A stretch of DNA of 64,000 bases from Glycomyces arizonensis DSM 44726 (GTDB lineage Bacteria; Actinomycetota; Actinomycetes; Mycobacteriales; Micromonosporaceae). The DNA is taken from positions 62,001-126,000 of the forward strand of contig NZ_AXWO01000013.1 of NCBI RefSeq assembly GCF_000482705.1. The letters run 5' to 3'. Below the pieces are notes generated by a model. It worked only from the letters and a program-made list of their open reading frames with translations, did no database searches and had not been told where the DNA came from. This document shows, one piece after another, positions 9,447 to 20,728 of the stretch (the first letter of the stretch is position 1; each line of letters starts with the position of its first letter). Both the position numbers and the translations under genes were made by a program.

Positions 9447-10646
9447 ATGCAACGAGTCGCCCCCTGGCTCAAGGCGGTCAACGTCGTGCTCGCCCCCACC
9501 ATCGCGAATAGACGGAACAAGGTCGACAAGGCCATCGACCGGGCCGTCCGCGCGGCCGAGGCCAAGACCGACGGCACCGCCTCGGGCGACGAGCGGTTCA
9601 TCGAGGAGATGCGCTTCGTCCTCAGTTGCTTCGCCGACGTCGACGATCTCACGCCCATCGGCTGGATGGGCACCGTCGGCGACCTCGGCACCCGACTGGA
9701 GAACCGCTTCCGCATCCGCAAGCTCCACGCCCAGCACCCCGAGATCGCCGACGAGCCGATCGAGCGCCCCATCGTCGTCGTCGGCATGCCCCGCACCGGC
9801 ACCACCGTCACCCACCGCGTCCTCGCCGCCGCCGAGGCCCACCGCGCCCCGCTGATGTGGGAGCTCCTGCACACCGACCTCGGCGACATCCCCGAGGCCA
9901 CCCGCGCCGAATACCTCAAGCAGGCCGCGAAGGTCGCCGAGGGCGCCGCGAAGGCCTCCCCGGCCATGCGCAGCATCCACACGCTCGGCGCCGAGGAGCC
10001 CGAGGAGTGCGTGTTCGTGCTGCCCCACGGGCTCATCTACCTCGTGCGCGCCCGCATGCCCCGCTACGAGCAGTGGATGCTCGACCGCGACTACACGCCC
10101 GACTACCAGTACCTCAAGCAGGCCCTCCAGGTCCTCCAGCACGGTCGGGAGCGCCGCCGCTGGGTCCTCAAGTCCCCGGCGCACCTGTGGAACCTGGAGA
10201 CCCTGCTCAAGACCTTCCCCGACGCGCAGGTCGTGTGGACCCACCGCGATCCGGCCACGGTCCTGGGCTCCATGTGCTCGCTGGCCGAGACCAGCATGTC
10301 CGCCCACGTGAGGAACCCCGACCCGCACCAGATCGGCCGGACCTGGCTCGGGATGCTCGCCACCGGCGTGGGCCGGGCCACCGCCGCCCGCCGGAACCTG
10401 CCCGAGGACACCCTCATCGACGTGCCGTACCGCCACCTGACCGAGGCGCCCGGCAGGCGCCTGCCCGATCTGTTCGAACGCCTCGGCGCCCCGTGGGGCG
10501 AGCGCGAGCGGCGCGGCCTCGAAGGACTCCTGGCGCACCGCGGCGGCGGCAGCGGCCACCGCTACGAGCTGTCCCGCTACGGCATCGCCGACGCCGAGGT
10601 CGAGCAGGCCTTCGGCGACTACGGCCGCTTCGTCGACAGCCTCTAG
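9447..10646 (+). CDS. Sulfotransferase-family protein (paralogue of the gene at 22845)
   Basis: 399 residues. The 5'-phosphosulfate binding loop IVVVGMPRTGTTVTHRVL is near residue 115, and the 3'-phosphate region follows (VVWTHRDPATVLGSMCSL, near 265-280). This marks a PAPS-dependent sulfotransferase of the Sulfotransfer_3 type. Members sulfate lipids, glycans or small molecules; the substrate is not predictable here. ATG is preceded by AAGAGGAGAAG. It is about the same length as the minus-strand protein at 22845-24047 and collinear with it (FIEE-x-RF, GW-x(3)-V-x-DL, YLKQALQVLQ-x-GR are shared). The gene ends in a CTAG that also holds the stop of the convergent GNAT gene. Confidence 0.88.
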   Translation: MQRVAPWLKAVNVVLAPTIANRRNKVDKAIDRAVRAAEAKTDGTASGDERFIEEMRFVLSCFADVDDLTPIGWMGTVGDLGTRLENRFRIRKLHAQHPEIADEPIERPIVVVGMPRTGTTVTHRVLAAAEAHRAPLMWELLHTDLGDIPEATRAEYLKQAAKVAEGAAKASPAMRSIHTLGAEEPEECVFVLPHGLIYLVRARMPRYEQWMLDRDYTPDYQYLKQALQVLQHGRERRRWVLKSPAHLWNLETLLKTFPDAQVVWTHRDPATVLGSMCSLAETSMSAHVRNPDPHQIGRTWLGMLATGVGRATAARRNLPEDTLIDVPYRHLTEAPGRRLPDLFERLGAPWGERERRGLEGLLAHRGGGSGHRYELSRYGIADAEVEQAFGDYGRFVDSL

Positions 10647-11155
10647 AGCTCCAGGGAGAAGCCCCACAGCAGGACGTCCGGCATCGGCCGCCAGTCAAGC
10701 TGCGGCGCGCGCTCGAAACCGAACCGCTCGTAGATGCGATGCGCCGTCGTCATCTCCTGCTGCGAGCACAGCACGATGCGCTTGACCCCGGCCTCGGCGC
10801 GGGCCCGCTCGACGCAGTGGGCCACCAGTGCCGAACCGATGCCCTTGCGGTGACCGAGCGGATCGACGGCGAGCATGCGGATCTCGGCCTCGCCTGGCCC
10901 GGCCATGTTGGCCATCGGCCCGCCCGCCAGCACCAGCGTGACGCCTCCCAGCAGGCGTTCGGCGTCGGCGGCGACCAGCACCTCGGCGGTGGCCGCGCGG
11001 GCGGCCACGTCGCGCAGGTGCGCCGCGTAGTAGTCGTCCGGGCCGTGCAGGAATCCGCCCTCGAGGTAGGCGCGGACCGTGATCTCGCCGAGCGAGGCGT
11101 GCTCGGACTCGCGCACCGGCCGAATTGTGAAAGCGGGGGAGGATGGTTCTGGCAT
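10643..11155 (-). CDS. GNAT-family N-acetyltransferase
   Basis: 170 residues from the ATG at 11155; an in-frame ATG at 11191 would add 12 residues. MPEPSSPAFTIRPVRESEHA is the better family N-terminus. The core GNAT motif A is seen in IRMLAVDPLGHRKGIGSALV, the acetyl-CoA pyrophosphate loop. The C-terminal strand carries RIYERFGFERAP. It probably acetylates an amine on a small molecule or protein; the substrate is unknown. It converges on the sulfotransferase gene and shares the four bases CTAG with it, each strand reading TAG. Confidence 0.88.
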   Translation of the reverse strand: MPEPSSPAFTIRPVRESEHASLGEITVRAYLEGGFLHGPDDYYAAHLRDVAARAATAEVLVAADAERLLGGVTLVLAGGPMANMAGPGEAEIRMLAVDPLGHRKGIGSALVAHCVERARAEAGVKRIVLCSQQEMTTAHRIYERFGFERAPQLDWRPMPDVLLWGFSLEL

Positions 11156-11233
11156 AAGGGCATTCTCGCGCACCGAGGCGACATTCCGCATGCCCGTATC
11201 CTTGCGCGGCGGCGCGGTCCGGTGTTGGATTGT

Positions 11234-11245
11234 GAAAACGTATTC
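11234..11245. promoter_or_regulatory. Putative LacI-family operator before the GH43 gene
   Basis: GAAAACGTATTC is a near-perfect palindrome around a central CG (one mismatched pair), the usual form of LacI-family sites. It lies 23 bases before the GH43 start. Which LacI protein binds is not known. Confidence 0.5.
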
Positions 11246-11268
11246 CTGCCATCGGAAGGACCGCAGCC

Positions 11269-12870
11269 TTGCACCGTTACGCCGTCCGCAACCCCATCCT
11301 CCCCGGCTTCCACCCCGACCCGTCGATCGTGCGCGTCGGCGAGGACTACTACCTCGCGACCTCGACGTTCGAGTGGTGCCCCGGCGTGCGCCTCCACCAC
11401 TCCCGCGACCTCGAGCACTGGCGGCCGCTGGGCGGCATCGCGGACTCGCCGCGCCTGCTCGACCTCACCGGCGTGCCCGACTCCGGCGGCGTGTGGGCCC
11501 CCGACCTGACGTACGCGAATGGCCGCTTCCACCTCGTCTACAGCGTCATGGACAGCTTCGGCCTCGGCTACAAGGACTGCGCGAACCACCTGACCACCGC
11601 CACCGACCCCGAAGGGCCGTGGAGTGACCCGATCCGCCTGCCCGGCAGGGGCTTCGACGCCTCCCTCTACCACGACGAGGACGGCACCTCGTGGCTGCTC
11701 AATATGATCGGCATCTCCAAGCCCGGGAAGGGCTTCTCCGGCATCGAGATCCAGCGCCTCGAAGGCGGGCGGCCCGCGGGCGACCCCGAACTGCTGCTCG
11801 CGTCCTCACCCGAGGGGGTCACCGAAGGCCCGCACCTGTACCGCAAGGGCGGCTGGCACTACCTGCTCGCCGCCGAGGGCGGCACCGGCTTCCACCACGG
11901 CGCGCTCGTCGCCCGCTCGCGGGACCTCTTCGGCCCCTACGAGTTCGACCCGAACGGGCCGCTCATCACCGCCCGAGACAAGCTCCACCTCGAACTCCAG
12001 AAGGCCGGCCACGGCTGCCTCGTCGAGACGCAGACGGGCCAGTGGTACCTGACGTATCTGACCTCGCGTCCCTACACCGAGGTCGAGGAGACCATCCCGG
12101 ACACGGCCCGCGAACGCGACGCCACCGGTCGGTCCGTCCTCGGCCGCGAGACCGCCATCGCCCCGGTCGAATGGGTCGACGGCTGGCCGCGCGTGGCGGG
12201 CGCCGCGCCCGCCGTGGCGATCGCCGCGCCCGACCTGCCCGCCCATCCCTGGCCCGAGTCGCCCGCCCGCGACGACTTCGACGCGCCCCGACTCGACCCG
12301 CGCTGGAGCACCGTGCGCCGCCACGCCGCACCCGACTGGGTCGACCTCACCGCGCGGCCCTCGCATCTGCGCGTGAGGGGCGGCCAGTCGCCGTTCGGCC
12401 GCCGCACCCCGAGCCTGGTCGCTCAGCGCGTCACCGCCAAGCACGGCGTCTTCGAAGCGGGCCTTGAGTTCACGCCGGCCACCGAGCACCAGAACGCGGG
12501 GATCGTCGCCTACTACAACGCCTACAACTGGCACTACCTCCAAGTCTCCCTTGAGGAAGGCGAACCGGTGCTCTCGCTGGTGACCTCCGATCTGGCCGAG
12601 CGGGACTACCACCGGATCGCCCCGGTGGGCCCGAAACTGGACCTGCGGATCGCCTTCGACGGGCCGGTGCTGCGCTTCGCCTACCGCGAGACCGAGTGGA
12701 TCGAGCTCGGCCTGGAGCGGGACGCGACGATCCTGTCCGACGAGTACGCCCGGATAAGCGGCGAGGGCGGCGTCCACCTGCTCGGCTTCACCGGCGCCTT
12801 CGTCGGACTGTGGGTCCAGGACCTGGCGGGCGAGGGCGGATACGCCGACTTCGGCTATGCCTCTTATTGA
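11269..12870 (+). CDS. GH43 beta-xylosidase / alpha-L-arabinofuranosidase, cytoplasmic
   Basis: 533 residues, the usual size of two-domain GH43 xylosidases. The five-bladed propeller carries the catalytic base D17 in GFHPDPSIVRVGEDYYL, the pKa-modulating Asp in GFDASLYHDEDG, and the acid Glu in GVTEGPHLY. Residues about 340-530 form the C-terminal beta-sandwich typical of XynB-type enzymes. There is no signal peptide, so it should cleave xylo- or arabino-oligosaccharides after uptake. The start is TTG at 11269, 8 bases after GGAAGGA; no ATG or GTG fits. A LacI-type palindrome lies just upstream. Its stop codon is inside the first unit of a 17-bp tandem repeat. Confidence 0.9.
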   Translation: MHRYAVRNPILPGFHPDPSIVRVGEDYYLATSTFEWCPGVRLHHSRDLEHWRPLGGIADSPRLLDLTGVPDSGGVWAPDLTYANGRFHLVYSVMDSFGLGYKDCANHLTTATDPEGPWSDPIRLPGRGFDASLYHDEDGTSWLLNMIGISKPGKGFSGIEIQRLEGGRPAGDPELLLASSPEGVTEGPHLYRKGGWHYLLAAEGGTGFHHGALVARSRDLFGPYEFDPNGPLITARDKLHLELQKAGHGCLVETQTGQWYLTYLTSRPYTEVEETIPDTARERDATGRSVLGRETAIAPVEWVDGWPRVAGAAPAVAIAAPDLPAHPWPESPARDDFDAPRLDPRWSTVRRHAAPDWVDLTARPSHLRVRGGQSPFGRRTPSLVAQRVTAKHGVFEAGLEFTPATEHQNAGIVAYYNAYNWHYLQVSLEEGEPVLSLVTSDLAERDYHRIAPVGPKLDLRIAFDGPVLRFAYRETEWIELGLERDATILSDEYARISGEGGVHLLGFTGAFVGLWVQDLAGEGGYADFGYASY

Positions 12871-12909
12871 GCCGCGCCTGTTATTGACCCGTGCCTCCTA
12901 TTGACCCGA
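12859..12909. repeat. Three tandem 17-bp repeats carrying the stops of two convergent genes
   Basis: Units at 12859-12875, 12876-12892 and 12893-12909 follow the pattern GCCTSYTATTGASCCGN. The first contains the forward TGA of the GH43 gene. The third contains the reverse TAG of the GntR-TetR regulator. Every unit offers a stop on both strands (TGA forward, TAA or TAG reverse). Confidence 0.85.
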
Positions 12910-13866
12910 GTCGCGGGCCGATGAGGCGGAGGCGGTCCGCCCGCGGGCGGCCAGGGTTTCGAGGCCGTTGAGGAGCATCGTGAGGCCGAGCTCGAACATC
13001 TCGTCGAGGTCCATGTCGTACCCGTCGGGCAGCGACGCGAAGTGGCCGAAGAACTTGGCGAAGTGCGGGTAGCGCGCCATGACCCCCTCGCCGTTGAGCG
13101 TGGGCACATACTGCAGATCGGTCCACTCCTCGGACGACAGGCCGGTGGCCGACAACGCCTCGTCCTCGCGCTCGAAGTTCGCCGCCAAGCCCACGACGTG
13201 GCTGTACAGCAGCACCTGGACATCGAAATGAAGCTTCGGCGGCAAGCCGACGCCGTCGAGCGCCCCGAGCAGGCGGTCGCTGAACACGAGCAGGTTCGGC
13301 AGGGGCAGCGGCCGGGTGAGCGGGTGGAGCCGGCCGAGCCACGGGTGCGCCCGATGCAGCCGCCACAGCGCACGCGTGAGGGTCTCGATCCGTTCACGCC
13401 ACGGCCCCGACTCGTCGTCCTCAAGCGACATGGTGCCGTAGACGCTGTCGGCCATCGCCATCACGAGCTCGTCCTTGCCTTCCACGTGGCGGTACAGCGA
13501 CATCGGCGCGATGCCGCAGCGGCCGGCGACCGCCCGCATCGACACCGCTTCCAGCCCTTGGGCATCGGCGATCGCCGCCGCCTCGGCCAGCACCCGCGCG
13601 CGGGTGAGTTCCGCAGCGGCTTCGCCCGACCCCCGCGCCGAGCGGCGCGGCGCGACGACGGTGCCCGAGCGCGGGCGGGTGTGCACCAGGCCCTCGGCGC
13701 GCAGCACGCCCAACGCCTTCGCCGCAGTGGCCAGAGCCACACCGAATTCCTGGGCGACCTGGCGGGTGGAGGGCACCTTGTCCCCGGGCGCCAGCTCCCG
13801 CTCGGTGATGCGCCTGCCCAGCTCGGCGGCGATGCGCGCATAGGGCGGCTCGGCCTGTCCGGTCAC
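12898..13866 (-). CDS. GntR-TetR chimeric transcriptional regulator
   Basis: 322 residues. Residues 1-72 are a GntR winged helix-turn-helix (LGRRITERELAPGDKVPSTR, then VALATAAKALGVLRAEGLV and RPRSGTVV). Residues about 90-140 are a second, TetR-type helix-turn-helix (ARVLAEAAAIADAQGLEAVS, GIAPMSLYRHVEGKDELV), and the rest is a TetR C-terminal ligand-binding domain (TetR_C type). It is a double-HTH repressor whose ligand pocket is TetR-like. Such fusions occur in actinomycetes, often beside oxidoreductase or exporter genes. It is divergent from the FAD monooxygenase at 14028, so it probably controls that gene and itself through the palindrome at 13932. Confidence 0.9.
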   Translation of the reverse strand: MTGQAEPPYARIAAELGRRITERELAPGDKVPSTRQVAQEFGVALATAAKALGVLRAEGLVHTRPRSGTVVAPRRSARGSGEAAAELTRARVLAEAAAIADAQGLEAVSMRAVAGRCGIAPMSLYRHVEGKDELVMAMADSVYGTMSLEDDESGPWRERIETLTRALWRLHRAHPWLGRLHPLTRPLPLPNLLVFSDRLLGALDGVGLPPKLHFDVQVLLYSHVVGLAANFEREDEALSATGLSSEEWTDLQYVPTLNGEGVMARYPHFAKFFGHFASLPDGYDMDLDEMFELGLTMLLNGLETLAARGRTASASSARDSGQ

Positions 13867-13931
13867 GACGGCTCCCTTCCCGGTCCTGTCCTATGACAGA
13901 TCCGCGTCCGCGCGGCCTGCCGAAGCCTCAT

Positions 13932-13943
13932 TGTACTAGTGCA
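13932..13943. promoter_or_regulatory. Putative GntR-type operator in the regulator/monooxygenase gap
   Basis: TGTACTAGTGCA is palindromic with one mismatched pair and resembles GTAC-centred GntR sites. It lies 65 bases before the regulator start and 84 bases before the monooxygenase start. A related half-site (AAGTACAACG) is at 14001-14010. Confidence 0.45.
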
Positions 13944-14027
13944 GTTGAATCGTGTATTTGCAGCTCATGGACGGATTTCTTATCGTGGTTCCCGGTAACG
14001 AAGTACAACGTATTCGGAGGAACCCCG

Positions 14028-15149
14028 ATGGCCACCGTTCTCATCTCCGGCTCCAGCGTCGCCGGTTCGGCCCTCGCCTACTGGCTGCGCGAGCAGGGCT
14101 TCACCCCTGTCGTGCTCGAACACGCCCCGGCGCCGCGCCGCGGCGGCCAGGCCGTCGACGTGCGCGGGGCGGCCTTGTCCGTCCTTCGCCGTATGGAACT
14201 CGAAGCCGCCGCCCACGGGCTGGAGAACCACACCGACGGCATGTCCATGCTGGATGCCGAGGGCAACGAGGTATTCCGGTCCGAGGAGGTCGCGCTCTCC
14301 TCGGGCAACCTCGACTCCGGCGACATCGAGATCCTCCGCGAGGACCTCGTGGATCTCATCCAGGAACGCAACCAGGGCATCGAGCACTGCTTCGGCGACT
14401 CGATCACCGCCATCGCGCAGGAGGACGGCGGCGTCACCGTCGAGTTCGAGCACGCCGCGCCGCGTCGCTTCGACCTGGTGATCGGGGCGGACGGCCTCCA
14501 CTCCAACACCCGCCGCCTCGCCTTCGGACCCGAGTCGCGGTTCATCCGCCATCTCGGAACCTACCTCTCGGTGTTCAGCGAGGAGAACTACCTGGGTCTC
14601 GACCGGTGGCAGACCTGGTTCAACAGCGGTGCCGTCGGCGGCACGGTCATGACCGTGCGCGACAACGCCGAGCTGAGGATCTTCCTCGGCTTCGCCTCCG
14701 ATCCGATCGAATACGACTACCGCGACGTCCAGGCGCAGAAGCAGCTCATCGCCGACAACGTGACCGGCCTCGGCTGGGAGGTGCCCGGCTTCATCGAACG
14801 GATGTGGAAGTCGGAGGACTTCTACTTCGACGCGATGGCGCAGATCAAGATGGACTCGTGGTCGTCGGGGCGGGTGTCCCTCGTCGGCGACGCGGCGCAC
14901 TGCGCGGCGCCGCTGTCGGGCCAGGGCACCAGCCTCGCGATGGTCGGCGCCTATGTCCTCGCCGCCGAGCTGGGGCGCACCGATGACCACGAAGTCGCCT
15001 TCGCCCGATACGAACGGCGCATGCGGCCGTTCGTCGAGGCCAACCAGGCGCTCGCCCTCATGGACCGCGAGAAGACGCCCCCCGAGGAGATGGTGGCCCG
15101 CACCGACGCGGTCAAGAACGCCATCGACCTCGACGCGGTCGTCGACTAG
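14028..15149 (+). CDS. FAD-dependent monooxygenase (PHBH/TetX-like)
   Basis: 373 residues. The N-terminal Rossmann motif ISGSSVAGSALAYWLREQG is a variant GxGxxG for FAD. The mid-protein motif FDLVIGADGLHSNTRR is the DG motif of aromatic hydroxylases, and VSLVGDAAHCAAPLSGQGTS is the C-terminal GD motif. These mark a class A flavoprotein monooxygenase that hydroxylates an aromatic or polyketide-like compound, possibly an antibiotic. The ATG at 14028 is preceded by CGGAGG; longer upstream frames lack a ribosome site. It is divergent from a chimeric repressor, which suggests induction by its own substrate. Confidence 0.92.
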   Translation: MATVLISGSSVAGSALAYWLREQGFTPVVLEHAPAPRRGGQAVDVRGAALSVLRRMELEAAAHGLENHTDGMSMLDAEGNEVFRSEEVALSSGNLDSGDIEILREDLVDLIQERNQGIEHCFGDSITAIAQEDGGVTVEFEHAAPRRFDLVIGADGLHSNTRRLAFGPESRFIRHLGTYLSVFSEENYLGLDRWQTWFNSGAVGGTVMTVRDNAELRIFLGFASDPIEYDYRDVQAQKQLIADNVTGLGWEVPGFIERMWKSEDFYFDAMAQIKMDSWSSGRVSLVGDAAHCAAPLSGQGTSLAMVGAYVLAAELGRTDDHEVAFARYERRMRPFVEANQALALMDREKTPPEEMVARTDAVKNAIDLDAVVD

Positions 15150-15225
15150 CTCTCGGACTGGCCTCATTGCGGCGCGGGCCGACCGCCGACGCACCGCCCG
15201 GAACTGACGGACTTTCCCGTGGCGC

Positions 15226-15252
15226 CGCCCCCGGTCACCTCGGCCGGGGGCG
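15226..15252. terminator. Hairpin between convergent monooxygenase and LacI genes
   Basis: CGCCCCCGG (15226-15234) pairs with CCGGGGGCG (15244-15252) around a 9-base loop. It may serve both strands. There is only a weak T-run. Confidence 0.6.
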
Positions 15253-15269
15253 TTCGCGCGCCTATCCGC

Positions 15270-16337
15270 TCATGCGTTGGGGCGCTTCGGCGGCGCCACC
15301 GATTCCCGCACCACGATATGCGTTCCCAGCACCACCGGATCAGCGCTCGTGTCAGCCCGGCGCAGGCCGAGTCTTACCGCTTCCTTCCCCAACTCCTCAT
15401 GCGGCACATGCACAGTGGTGAGCGCCGGAGTCAGGTCGGAGGCAAGCGGTATGTCATCGAAGCCGACCACCGACATGTCCTCCGGCACGCGCACCCCCGC
15501 CGCCCTCAACGCCTTCAGCACACCGGCGGCGACCATGTCCGTGGCCGCGAACACCGCCGTCACATCACCGCGCTCGGCCAAGATCCGCTCAGCGAGCGCA
15601 ATGCCGCTGGCCTTGGTGAACTCACCCTGGAGCAGCAGCGACTCGTCGACCTCCACGCCATAGTCGGCATGAGCCCGCCTGAATCCGCGAATGCGCTCGT
15701 CAGTGGTCGACAGACCCTCGTTGATGCCCACATAGGCAATCGTCCGATGCCCCGCCGACAGCAGGTGCGAGGTCATCGCGTACGCCCCGCCCTCGTTGTC
15801 GTAGTGCACCACCGTCGCAGGCACATCATCGCCGAGCGAGGGCCGCCCGCACAGCACCAGTCGCGAATCGGACTTGTCCAGCGCCGTCGCGAAATACCGC
15901 ATCCGCTCGGTGTACTTCTCGTCATCCCACGCCCCGCCTACGACGATCACCGCCTCGGCGTGCTGCTCGCGCATCAGCTCCACCACCGCCAGCTCCCGCT
16001 CCGGATCACCGTGCGTGGTGCACAGCAGGCACAGCCTTCCCTCCGAGGCGGCCTGCTGCTCCACGCCGCGCGCGATATAGGCGTAGAACGGCCCCGTCAC
16101 GTCGTCGACCACGAACGCGACCGTCTTGGTCGTCGCCCCCGCCAGCGCCCGCGCGTGCGCGTTGACCACGTAGTCGAGATCCCGCATCGCGCGCAGCACC
16201 TTCGCGCGCGTGGCGGGAGCGACCGGGTAGTTCCCGGCCAGCACCCGCGAGACCGTCGGCACCGACACCCCCGCGCGGGCCGCCACGTCCCGGATCGTCG
16301 GGCGCTTCGCGGTGTCGGGATTCGACTTCTTCGGCAC
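15270..16337 (-). CDS. LacI-family transcriptional repressor
   Basis: 355 residues. The N-terminal helix-turn-helix and hinge (PTIRDVAARAGVSVPTVSRV) are followed by a periplasmic-binding-protein-like sugar domain (TKTVAFVVDDVTGPFYAYI, then DMSVVGFDDIPLASDLTPAL). It should repress sugar genes until a galactoside-like ligand binds. The GTG start has AAGGAAAGG upstream. It is the last gene of a minus-strand set: 2-hydroxyacid dehydrogenase, GH2 beta-galactosidase, then this regulator. It may act at the paired palindromes 20538-20553 and 20713-20728 and so control both this set and the divergent permeases; this link is inference. Confidence 0.93.
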   Translation of the reverse strand: MPKKSNPDTAKRPTIRDVAARAGVSVPTVSRVLAGNYPVAPATRAKVLRAMRDLDYVVNAHARALAGATTKTVAFVVDDVTGPFYAYIARGVEQQAASEGRLCLLCTTHGDPERELAVVELMREQHAEAVIVVGGAWDDEKYTERMRYFATALDKSDSRLVLCGRPSLGDDVPATVVHYDNEGGAYAMTSHLLSAGHRTIAYVGINEGLSTTDERIRGFRRAHADYGVEVDESLLLQGEFTKASGIALAERILAERGDVTAVFAATDMVAAGVLKALRAAGVRVPEDMSVVGFDDIPLASDLTPALTTVHVPHEELGKEAVRLGLRRADTSADPVVLGTHIVVRESVAPPKRPNA

Positions 16338-16380
16338 GGGGCGCCTTTCCTTAGTGCTGCTGTCCCACTCAGCCTAAATT

Positions 16381-16426
16381 ACGGGCCGCGACGCCGCCCG
16401 CGCGGAGCGATACCGCCGCGGCCCGT
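16381..16426 (-). terminator. Possible hairpin between lacZ and the LacI gene
   Basis: ACGGGCCGCG (16381-16390) pairs perfectly with CGCGGCCCGT (16417-16426) around a 26-base GC-rich loop. It begins 7 bases after the lacZ stop on the minus strand. It may attenuate rather than stop read-through into the LacI gene. Confidence 0.5.
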
Positions 16427-16432
16427 GATCCA

Positions 16433-19411
<2,979 letters not shown>

Positions 19412-19505
19412 TCACTGGGCGCATGCCCCGTGTCGAGTGCCGCCTCGCGGGGGAGCTTAGTTCGCCCGCCGCGATTAGGCAGCCAGAGTGAGTCCGTTGT
19501 CACAC

Positions 19506-20513
19506 TCAAGCCTGCCGCCACAGGATCGCCGGGTCCACCCGGTGCGCGAGCGGCTCGCCCGAGGCGAGACGCTCGGCCTCCTCGACCATGTAGAGGCCCA
19601 TGCGGGACAGCTCGTTGCCCTGCGATCCGGCCACGTGCGGGGTGAGGAAGACGTTGGGCAGGTCGAACAGCGGCGATTCGCTCGGCAGCGGCTCGGGGGT
19701 GGTGACGTCGATGACCGCTGACAGGCGCCCGCCCTGCAGTTCGGCGGTGAGCGCGTCGGTGTCGACGAGGTTGCCGCGCGCGGTGTTGACCAGGACGGCG
19801 CCGTCCTTCATGGCGGCCAGGCGTCCGGCGTCGATGAGGCCCGCCGTCTCGCGCAGGTCGGGGGCGTGGACGGAGACGATGTCGGCGGTCGCCACGAGCT
19901 CGTCGAGCCCGACGAGCCGGGTGCCGAGCGCGGCGGCCTCGGCCTCGTCGACGAAGGGGTCGGCCAGGAGGATGTCGAGGTCGAAGGGCCGCAGGAGTTC
20001 GATGACCCGCCGGCCGATCTTGGAGGCGCCGATGATGCCGATGACGCGCCCGAAGTTGCCCACCTGCGGGTGGACGAGGCCGAGCGTGAACGAGCGCTTC
20101 GCCTTGAAGTCCTCGCGGAGGTGGAAGATGCCCTTGCCCGCCAGGAGGATCGAGGCGAGCGTGTATTCGGCGACGGGGACCGCGTTGGCCTCGGCGGAGG
20201 AGGAGACGGCGAGGCCGCGTTCCCATGCGGCCGGGGTGATGTGCCATTTGACCGAGCCCGCGGCGTGGAGGACGGTGTGCAGCAGCGGTGCGGCCTCGAT
20301 AGCGGCGGCGTCGATCCTCGGGGCGCCCCAGCTGGAGACGATCACCTCCGTTTCGGCGAGCGCGGCGGCGGCGCGCGGCTCGTCGAAGTGCTCGGCCACG
20401 GCCCCGGGGTCGATGTCGAGGACGGCGGTCAGGCGCCGCAGCAGCGGTTCGGGGAACAGGCGGGGGAGGTGCTCGGGGTTCATGGCGAAGAGTGCCCGGG
20501 GTCGATCAGCCAC
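19506..20513 (-). CDS. D-isomer-specific 2-hydroxyacid dehydrogenase
   Basis: 335 residues, the usual length. The NAD-binding motif is IGIIGASKIGRRV near residue 160; the third glycine of the usual GxGxxG is replaced (GASKIG). The catalytic Arg is in VNTARGNLVDTDAL, the Glu in DVTTPEPLP and the His in FLTPHVAGSQGNE. It reduces or oxidises a 2-oxo/2-hydroxy acid in the cytoplasm. Its place at the head of the lacZ-LacI set suggests a role with sugar acids released from the imported glycoside, which is inference. The divergent gap upstream holds two LacI-type palindromes. Confidence 0.9.
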   Translation of the reverse strand: MADRPRALFAMNPEHLPRLFPEPLLRRLTAVLDIDPGAVAEHFDEPRAAAALAETEVIVSSWGAPRIDAAAIEAAPLLHTVLHAAGSVKWHITPAAWERGLAVSSSAEANAVPVAEYTLASILLAGKGIFHLREDFKAKRSFTLGLVHPQVGNFGRVIGIIGASKIGRRVIELLRPFDLDILLADPFVDEAEAAALGTRLVGLDELVATADIVSVHAPDLRETAGLIDAGRLAAMKDGAVLVNTARGNLVDTDALTAELQGGRLSAVIDVTTPEPLPSESPLFDLPNVFLTPHVAGSQGNELSRMGLYMVEEAERLASGEPLAHRVDPAILWRQA

Positions 20514-20537
20514 TGGAGGTCCTTCAATCGGCGCGGA

Positions 20538-20553
20538 TAGATATCGGTTTCTA
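20538..20553. promoter_or_regulatory. LacI-type operator, dehydrogenase side of the divergent gap
   Basis: TAGATATCGGTTTCTA is palindromic around a central CG (TAGA-n-A-n-CG-n-T-n-TCTA), 24 bases before the dehydrogenase start. In the longer form GATAGATATCGGTTTCTAC it matches 17 of 19 bases of the reverse complement of the second copy at 20713. The 376-base gap 20514-20889 holds no gene. Confidence 0.6.
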
Positions 20554-20640
20554 CCGTAGGGCCGCCATGCCGTCTTGTCGATAGCGCGGGTCCGATATTT
20601 TCTCCTCCTGCGCTCAACTGCATATTCGATCGACGAGCCG

Positions 20641-20659
20641 CTTCATGGAATTCATGAAG
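20641..20659. promoter_or_regulatory. 19-bp palindrome in the divergent gap
   Basis: CTTCATG (20641-20647) and CATGAAG (20653-20659) are perfect arms around GAATT. It lies between the two LacI-type sites. It could bind a second regulator. Confidence 0.4.
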
Positions 20660-20712
20660 GTAACGATTCGGCCACGTCGGCTTGCATTCATGGCAGGCCA
20701 CACCTAGATTCG

Positions 20713-20728
20713 TAGAGACCGGTATCTA
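20713..20728. promoter_or_regulatory. LacI-type operator, permease side of the divergent gap
   Basis: TAGAGACCGGTATCTA is palindromic (TAGA-n-ACCGGT-n-TCTA) and is the inverted near-copy of 20538-20553, 175 bases away. Two sites in opposite orientation flanking a divergent promoter region suggest looping by one tetrameric LacI-family repressor. Confidence 0.6.

Noticed and set aside
19486-19507. GAGTG...CACTC imperfect palindrome near the dehydrogenase stop
   Set aside because: Short arms with mismatches; no clear operator or terminator form.
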